The notes under the pieces were generated by a model that had not been told where the DNA came from, ran no database searches, and worked only from the letters and a program-made list of their open reading frames with translations. The position numbers and the translations under genes are program-made. 64,000 bases of DNA, taken from contig NZ_JACHVP010000001.1 of the NCBI RefSeq assembly GCF_014190775.1, positions 434,001 through 498,000 of the forward strand. Direction: 5' to 3'. This DNA comes from Leifsonia aquatica (GTDB taxonomy: Bacteria; Actinomycetota; Actinomycetes; Actinomycetales; Microbacteriaceae). Shown here one piece after another: positions 59,525 to 64,000 of the stretch; the stretch's first letter is position 1, and the number at the start of each line of letters is the position of its first letter.

Positions 59525-60901
59525 TCAGTTGGAGGCGACGGCCTCCGAGCCCGGCGTGCTGCCCGCGGCGGTGCCGTCGGCGGCCTCCGGGGCGTCTTGG
59601 ATGGTCCGGGCCCGGCCGACGCCGCGCACCCAGCCGAGCTTGCCCGCGATCGTGTACAGGATGATCGAGAGGAAGAGCGACCAGAGGGCCGGGATGCCCC
59701 AGGTGAAGAAGTAGCCGAACAGGGACGACGCGAGCCACACCACGAGGGTGGCCGGGACGACGCGCGGCGCGAACTCGGGCAGCCGGCCAGCGGCGCGGGT
59801 GGCCTCCAGGTCGCCGCGCCAGCGCCGCACGAAGAAGTACTCCGCGACGATGATGCCGGCGATCGGCGGGAACGCGACGCCGAGGATCGTGAGGAAGCCG
59901 GTGAACTGCGACAGGATGCCCGCCGCCGCGAGCACCGAGCCGACGATGCCGAGCACGATCGTCGTGGTGACGCGGTTGAGGTTCTTCGCGAACGCGGTGG
60001 AGATGAAGTTCACCAGGCCGAGGGTCGACGAGTACAGGTTCCAGTCGTTGATCTTCAGCGTGCCGGTGATGACGATGATGAGGCCGACGAAGCCGATCGA
60101 GGAGGTGACGATCGCGACGATGTCGCCGGTGGCCGCCGCGTGGGCGAGCAGCACGCCCGCCAGGCCGATGACGAACTCGCCGAGGGTCACGCCCACCACG
60201 GTCTGCTTGACGACGTCGGCCTTGCTGCGGTTGAAGCGCGTCATGTCGGCGGTGATGATCGCGCCGACGATGAGGCCGCCCGCCACGATGCCGGTGCCCG
60301 CCCAGACCGACATCGTCGGGCCGGGAGCCGGGGAGGTGAGGAGGTCGCCGAGCGAGTGCTTGCTCAGCTCGCTGATCACGGACCAGCCGACGAGGATGAG
60401 GAAGAGGGGGACGGTGATGTTGGCCAGCCACTGCATCCCGACGAAGCCGTAGGCCACGATCGCGGTCACGGCCAGGCCGAACAGCAGGCTCCAGACCCAG
60501 ATCGGCAGCACGCCCGGCATCAGCGCGTCGAGCGACTGCGCCGAGATCGCCGACTGGATGCCGAACCAGCCGATCAGGCTGATGCCGATCGCGAGGCCCA
60601 CCAGGGCGGCGCCGACCTCGCCGAAGCCGGTCCACCGGGCCAGGAGCGCCGTGTTGAGCCCCTCCTTCTGCCCGATGATGCCGACGATGCACATGATGAT
60701 CTCGAGGATGACCGAGCCGAGGAGCAGAGCGAGGGCGGCCTCGCCGAAGGTCATGCTGTAGCCCAGGGTGGCCCCGAGCAGGAACTGCGAGAGGGCCGAG
60801 ACCTGGCCGAACCGCTGCACCGCGATCCCGAACCACGGTTTGCGCGCGTCGGGGGTCACACGGGAGAGGGCGAAGTCGTCGGCAGGAGCTGTGCGTGCCA
60901 T
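59525..60901 (-). CDS. NCS1 family permease (cytosine/allantoin-type)
   Basis: A 458-residue transporter with about 12 membrane segments. FGIAVQRFGQVSALSQFLLGATLGYSM near the N-terminus and GQKEGLNTALLARWTGFGEVG are NCS1 (CodB-like) signatures, as is AIITADMTRFNRSKADV. NCS1 proteins import nucleobases, hydantoins, allantoin or related ring compounds with sodium or protons. It is the first gene of the HyuA-DUF917-PucR-ADH run, 61 bases before the HyuA-type gene. Two TGTGC/GCAC palindromes lie upstream. Its presence points to uptake of a ring compound that the cluster degrades. Confidence 0.92.
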   Translation of the reverse strand: MARTAPADDFALSRVTPDARKPWFGIAVQRFGQVSALSQFLLGATLGYSMTFGEAALALLLGSVILEIIMCIVGIIGQKEGLNTALLARWTGFGEVGAALVGLAIGISLIGWFGIQSAISAQSLDALMPGVLPIWVWSLLFGLAVTAIVAYGFVGMQWLANITVPLFLILVGWSVISELSKHSLGDLLTSPAPGPTMSVWAGTGIVAGGLIVGAIITADMTRFNRSKADVVKQTVVGVTLGEFVIGLAGVLLAHAAATGDIVAIVTSSIGFVGLIIVITGTLKINDWNLYSSTLGLVNFISTAFAKNLNRVTTTIVLGIVGSVLAAAGILSQFTGFLTILGVAFPPIAGIIVAEYFFVRRWRGDLEATRAAGRLPEFAPRVVPATLVVWLASSLFGYFFTWGIPALWSLFLSIILYTIAGKLGWVRGVGRARTIQDAPEAADGTAAGSTPGSEAVASN

Positions 60902-60973
60902 GAGGGGAGTCCTTCTGACGGGGACGGGTGTGGGGGTTTCGAACACCGTAAACCGGCCACCGACAACGCGGAA

Positions 60974-61020
60974 TGTGCGATCTGCACGAAGTTGGGATGT
61001 TTCTGTGCGGTGTGCACAGA
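60974..61020. promoter_or_regulatory. Paired palindromes upstream of the NCS1-HyuA-DUF917 cluster
   Basis: TGTGC-GATCT-GCAC (60974-60987) and TCTGTGC-GGTGT-GCACAGA (61002-61020) share the same core and 5-bp spacer; their centres are 30 bp apart, about three helical turns. They lie 73-119 bp before the permease ATG. The PucR protein encoded in the cluster is the first candidate to bind them. Confidence 0.65.
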
Positions 61021-61038
61021 GTGGAGACGCAGGACGTG

Positions 61039-61449
61039 TCAGGAGGCGCCGAGTACCCGCAGCACTGGCCGGTCGGCGTCCGCCCAGTCCAGCGCGTCGA
61101 GGTCGCCGGGCTCGACCCAGCGCAGGAGGTCGTGGTCGGTGCTGCTCTCCGGCACCGCGCCCGTAAGGGCCGCGGCGTAGCAGGCGAGGTCGATCGCGCG
61201 CGTGCCGACGATCGTGGTCGTGCGGTCGAGCAGGGCGCCGACCCGGATGGGCACGCCGAGCTCCTCCCGGATCTCCCGCTCCAGCGCCTCCTCGGGCGTC
61301 TCGCCCGCCTCCACCTTGCCGCCCGGGAACTCCCAGCGGCCCGCAGCATCCTTCCCCGGCCCGCGACGGCAGGCCAGCACGCGCGAGCCGTCGGCGATCA
61401 CGGCCGCGACCACGCGCAACGGCTCGGAGGCGGCGGCGGAGGGAGGCAT
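61039..61449 (-). CDS. mutT: Nudix hydrolase, MutT-type 8-oxo-dGTP diphosphatase
   Basis: A 136-residue protein with a complete Nudix box at about residues 43-65 ([18 protein letters not shown], then REELGV). RWEFPGG precedes it, and [14 protein letters not shown] is the usual purine-side segment. The length and layout match MutT, which removes oxidised dGTP. It lies between the cluster promoter region and a divergent DUF1345 gene, alone on its strand. Only 18 bases separate its stop from the nearest palindrome. Confidence 0.88.
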   Translation of the reverse strand: MPPSAAASEPLRVVAAVIADGSRVLACRRGPGKDAAGRWEFPGGKVEAGETPEEALEREIREELGVPIRVGALLDRTTTIVGTRAIDLACYAAALTGAVPESSTDHDLLRWVEPGDLDALDWADADRPVLRVLGAS

Positions 61450-61498
61450 GGGTCCATCCTTGCCCGGATCCTCGTCGGGCGGGCACTAGCATCCAGGT

Positions 61499-62176
61499 AT
61501 GTCGGCTCCCGTCAGCGCGCGGCGTGCGCCCATCGTGATCGGGTTCACCCTGAGCCTGCTCGTGCAGCTCGCGATGATCGTCGTGGGCGTCTGGCTCGTG
61601 CTGCTCGCCGAGGACGACGACTCCACCCTCCTGCTGCTCGCCGTCTGGTGCACCATCGGCACCCTGTACGAGATCGTCGTGCTGATCGTGCTCGGCCGGG
61701 CCGCGCGGCGCCCGCCGGTCGAGGGCGACCGTCCCTCCCGGTTCGAGGTGGGGCGGATCGCCCGGCTCGTGTCGATGACGGCGACCATCCTCGCCAGCCT
61801 CATCGGCTTCACGGCGGCGATCCAGGTGCTCGGCCTCCACAACGATCCGGAGGTCGGGTCGATCACCGACATCGTGGGCGTCTGGTCGATGCTGCTCGCG
61901 TGGGGGTTCCTGCACTGGGGCTTCTCGCAGATCTACTACCAGCGGTACTACTCCAGCGACGTGCCCATCCTGCGCTTCCCGGCGACAGAGCATCCCCGGT
62001 TCGTGGAGTTCGTGTACTTCGCGTACACGCTCGGCACCTCCTTCGCCGCGTCGGACGTGGAGGTGCTGACCACCCGCCTGCGCTGGACCGTGCTCTGGCA
62101 CTCGGTGCTGAGCTTCTTCTTCAACGGCCTCATCATCGTCCTGGCGCTCAACACGATCACCTCCTTCAACAAGTAG
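61499..62176 (+). CDS. DUF1345 membrane protein
   Basis: A 225-residue protein with about five membrane segments and the DUF1345 end pattern FVYFAYTLGTSFAASDVEV, RWTVLWHSVLSFFFNGLIIV and LALNTITSF. The role of this family is unknown. The ATG at 61499 follows a TAGCAT -10-like box by 6 bases, again leaderless. An isochorismatase-like gene follows after 48 bases. It is divergent from mutT. Confidence 0.88.
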   Translation: MSAPVSARRAPIVIGFTLSLLVQLAMIVVGVWLVLLAEDDDSTLLLLAVWCTIGTLYEIVVLIVLGRAARRPPVEGDRPSRFEVGRIARLVSMTATILASLIGFTAAIQVLGLHNDPEVGSITDIVGVWSMLLAWGFLHWGFSQIYYQRYYSSDVPILRFPATEHPRFVEFVYFAYTLGTSFAASDVEVLTTRLRWTVLWHSVLSFFFNGLIIVLALNTITSFNK

Positions 62177-62224
62177 GGTCCGCGCCGCGGGCGGTGCGGC
62201 GGCGCAGGCTGGCAGGATGGTCGG

Positions 62225-62770
62225 GTGAGCGCATCCATCCCGACCGTCCTGCTCGTCATCGACCTGCAGAAGGGGGTGCTGCCCGGCTGCTGGGACGCCG
62301 ACGGCGTCGTCTCCCGCGCCGCGGGTCTCGTCGACCGCGCCCGCGCGGCGGGCACTCCGGTGGTCTGGGTGCAGCACGAGGCCGACGATCTGCCCGCCGG
62401 CAGCGACGAATGGGCGTTCGCCGACGGGCTCGACCCGGTCGATGGCGAGACCGTCGTGCACAAGCGCTACCGCGACGCCTTCGCCGACACCGACCTCGAC
62501 GAGGTGCTCGAGGGTCTCGACGCCGCCCGCCTGGTCGTCGCCGGCGCGCAGAGCGACTACTGCATCCGCACCACCACGCAGAGCGCGGCCGTGCGCGGCT
62601 ACGACGTCACGTTGGTCGAGGACGCCCACACCACGACCGACGCCGAATGGGACGACGTCGAGATCGCGGGTCGGCAGATCGTCGCCCACACCAACCGCTA
62701 CTTCTCCGGCCTGCGCTACCCCGACCAGCAGTTCGCGGTCGAGCGCGCCGCCGAGGTCGAGTTCGGGTAG
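62225..62770 (+). CDS. Cysteine hydrolase of the isochorismatase family
   Basis: A 181-residue hydrolase with the full triad of the family: Asp13 in LLVIDLQKG, Lys80 in VVHKRYRD and Cys113 in [13 protein letters not shown] cis-peptide segment (VVAGAQ) precedes the Cys. Members hydrolyse amides or vinyl ethers such as nicotinamide, ureidoacrylate or isochorismate; substrate cannot be set here. The GTG start is used. A lipoprotein gene begins a few dozen bases downstream, so they may be co-transcribed. Confidence 0.9.
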   Translation: MSASIPTVLLVIDLQKGVLPGCWDADGVVSRAAGLVDRARAAGTPVVWVQHEADDLPAGSDEWAFADGLDPVDGETVVHKRYRDAFADTDLDEVLEGLDAARLVVAGAQSDYCIRTTTQSAAVRGYDVTLVEDAHTTTDAEWDDVEIAGRQIVAHTNRYFSGLRYPDQQFAVERAAEVEFG

Positions 62771-62808
62771 TCGCCGCCGGGATGCGACCGCCGGGGGACG
62801 GGGGAGGG

Positions 62809-63381
62809 ATGACGGGACGACGACGCGGTCGCGCCCGACTGCTCGCGGGCGCCGCGCTCGCGGGGACCGTCGTCGCGGCGCTCGCCGGGTGCGCGCCGGC
62901 GCAGGACCGGCCGCAGTTCTGGTCGCCCTACGGACCGCCCGGGTTCCGCCAGCCGGGTGCGCCGCTGCCGTTCGTGCCGTCGCAGGCGCCGGAACCGCCG
63001 CCGGAGGTGGAGGGGGAGGCCGATCCCTCGCAGGGGAGGGTCGACCTGGTCGATCCCGATGTGCTCGTCACGCACACGTTCGTCCTCTCGGACGGGACGG
63101 CGGTGACCTGCACCCTCCAGCTGGCCGCGGCTCCGGACGGCGTCGTCGATGACGGCGGCGCGGCGGCCGGGCTCGCCACGGAGGCGCTCCGGACGACCGA
63201 CTGGGGGACGGTCATCTCCGCCCCGAGCGAGCTGCCTCCGTTCACACCGGAGCAGGCGTCGGCCGGGCAGTCCGAGGCGTACCAGCGGTCGGATGAGGCA
63301 CTCCGCCGCATCGTCATCGAGCTCTTCGACCGCATCGAGACGGGCGGCTTCTCCGTGATGGGGCAGAGCTCCTGCGGCTGA
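62809..63381 (+). CDS. Small lipoprotein, unknown function
   Basis: A 190-residue exported protein. Residues 1-28 form a lipoprotein signal (TGRRRGRARLLAGAALAG, then LAGC), with Cys28 as the lipid anchor. A Pro-rich stretch (30-75) precedes a globular part (HTFVLSDGTAVTCTLQLAAA). A final Cys near the end could pair with the Cys in CTLQL. The ATG at 62809 gives a normal signal peptide but its GGGAGG site is very close; an in-frame ATG at 62782 adds nine residues. No family was recognised. Confidence 0.7.
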   Translation: MTGRRRGRARLLAGAALAGTVVAALAGCAPAQDRPQFWSPYGPPGFRQPGAPLPFVPSQAPEPPPEVEGEADPSQGRVDLVDPDVLVTHTFVLSDGTAVTCTLQLAAAPDGVVDDGGAAAGLATEALRTTDWGTVISAPSELPPFTPEQASAGQSEAYQRSDEALRRIVIELFDRIETGGFSVMGQSSCG

Positions 63382-63490
63382 CTCCGGAGAACCGGATATC
63401 CGGAGATACGGCGATCTGGTCCGACGCGCCGCCCGAAACGCCGGAACTCCGGAGGTCCGCGCCGTCAGGGGCGGGAACTCCGGAGTTCCG
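63382..63490. repeat. GGAACTCC-family palindromic repeat cluster, locus 3
   Basis: The gap between convergent genes holds CTCCGGA/TCCGGAG around 63383-63406, GCCGGAACTCCGGAGG near 63440 and a perfect 16-bp palindrome GGAACTCCGGAGTTCC at 63474-63489. GGAGATACGGCGA followed by CTG also occurs here (63402-) and, inverted, at locus 1 (near 35310). This ties the loci to one repeat family. Confidence 0.75.
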
Positions 63491-63513
63491 GGGTCGAGCG
63501 GTGGGAGGCCGAG

Positions 63514-64000
63514 CTAGACCTGCGCGCCGAGCTTGAAGCCCTTCTCCTCGTCGCCCGCGCGGGTGTACGAGAAGCCGTCGGCGCCGATGGTGACCTCCAT
63601 CTCGGAGTCGTCGGTGCGGGTGACGAGCGGCTGGGGATTGCCGTCGAGGTCGAGCACCAGGGAGGCCTCCGTGTACCAGGAGGGCACGACGGGGTTGCCC
63701 CACCAGTCGCGGCGCTGGTTGTCGTGCACGTCCCAGGTGACGACCGGGTTGTCGGGATCGCCGGTGTAGTAGTCCTGGGTGTAGATCTCGACGCGGTGGC
63801 CGTCGGGGTCGCGCAGGTAGAGGTAGAAGGCGTTCGAGACGCCGTGGCGGCCGGGGCCGCGCTCGATGCGGTCCGAGAGGCGCAGGGCGCCGAGCTTGTC
63901 GCAGATGGCGATGATGTTGTGCTTCTCGTGCGTGGCGAACGCGACGTGGTGCATGCGCGGGCCGTCGCCGCCGGTCATGGCGGTGTCGTGCACGGTCGGC
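63514..64000 (-). CDS. hpaD: 3,4-dihydroxyphenylacetate 2,3-dioxygenase, C-terminal part
   Basis: The C-terminal 162 residues of an extradiol ring-cleavage dioxygenase; the N-terminus lies outside the window. RMHHVAFATHEKHNIIAICD holds a metal His, DPDGHRVEIYTQDYYTGDPD holds the metal Glu, and DVHDNQRRDWWGNPVVPSWY with SLVLDLDGNPQP is the long C-terminal tail specific to the homoprotocatechuate (HpaD/HPCD) group, known from Arthrobacter and Brevibacterium. The enzyme opens the ring in 4-hydroxyphenylacetate breakdown. Other hpa genes presumably follow beyond the edge. Confidence 0.9.
   Translation of the reverse strand, partial: PTVHDTAMTGGDGPRMHHVAFATHEKHNIIAICDKLGALRLSDRIERGPGRHGVSNAFYLYLRDPDGHRVEIYTQDYYTGDPDNPVVTWDVHDNQRRDWWGNPVVPSWYTEASLVLDLDGNPQPLVTRTDDSEMEVTIGADGFSYTRAGDEEKGFKLGAQV

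Noticed and set aside
35141-63490. GGAACTCC repeats considered as a CRISPR array
   Set aside because: Unit spacing is irregular, copies are in both orientations, and no cas genes are present.
1-64000. tRNA, rRNA, insertion sequence, integrase or prophage genes
   Set aside because: None was found on reading; no transposase, integrase or capsid-like protein and no rRNA stretches were seen. A tRNA scan would be needed to exclude a single tRNA fully.

Overview
The window is high-GC, densely coded actinobacterial chromosome, most like a Microbacteriaceae member such as Leifsonia. Four features point this way: a HAIR (HspR) box in front of a Clp ATPase, an NhaA-thioredoxin fusion, an F420-type reductase fold, and many GTG starts with ATGA or GTGA gene overlaps. 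The genus is an inference from protein character; no rRNA, tRNA, CRISPR array, insertion sequence or prophage was seen. No gap between genes exceeds 300 bases, and most of the longer gaps hold palindromic repeats.

Layout. 1-4303: a lipid or steroid-type oxidation cluster (GMC oxidoreductase, SDR, KstD-like flavoprotein) facing a TetR regulator across a strong operator. 4372-9767: a MarR regulator with twin operators and its permease target, an MFS exporter and nhaA. 9784-14207: a ring-cleavage-type VOC protein, a DUF4062-STAND-TPR protein and an F420-type reductase. 14286-17374: a four-gene operon ending in an OmpA-domain lipoprotein, function unknown. 17517-22788: FadR-family regulator with an orphan ABC ATPase, a thioredoxin reductase-like flavoprotein with an XRE-cupin regulator, a hydrolase and DUF2252. 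22889-25416: a broken Doc toxin with its antitoxin-like gene, then a HerA-like ATPase with a four-helix membrane partner. 25441-32472: a membrane operon (GAP, AI-2E, SulP, PLDc_N), a double-domain MerR and a second SulP. 32469-41391: a cyclase-like protein, several regulator-oxidoreductase pairs, a YcaQ-like protein, a D-amino-acid-oxidase-like flavoprotein and a DoxX protein. 41601-50316: an HspR-type Clp ATPase, a LacI-controlled alcohol dehydrogenase, a PASTA-containing class A penicillin-binding protein and thrC. 52036-60901: a seven-gene cluster with an NCS1 permease, a short hydantoinase/oxoprolinase protein, three DUF917 paralogues, a PucR regulator and a zinc alcohol dehydrogenase. 61039-64000: mutT, DUF1345, an isochorismatase-like hydrolase, a lipoprotein and the end of hpaD.

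The most unusual material is of two kinds. First, intergenic palindromic repeats of several types: two 61-bp elements of identical 21-19-21 architecture, two 58-bp hairpin elements (one supplies the nhaA stop codon), three loci of a GGAACTCC-based family and one 65-bp nested hairpin. They lie mostly between convergent genes. Second, gene sets without an obvious described role: the triple-DUF917 cluster, the OmpA-lipoprotein operon, the HerA-like pair and the DUF4062-STAND protein.
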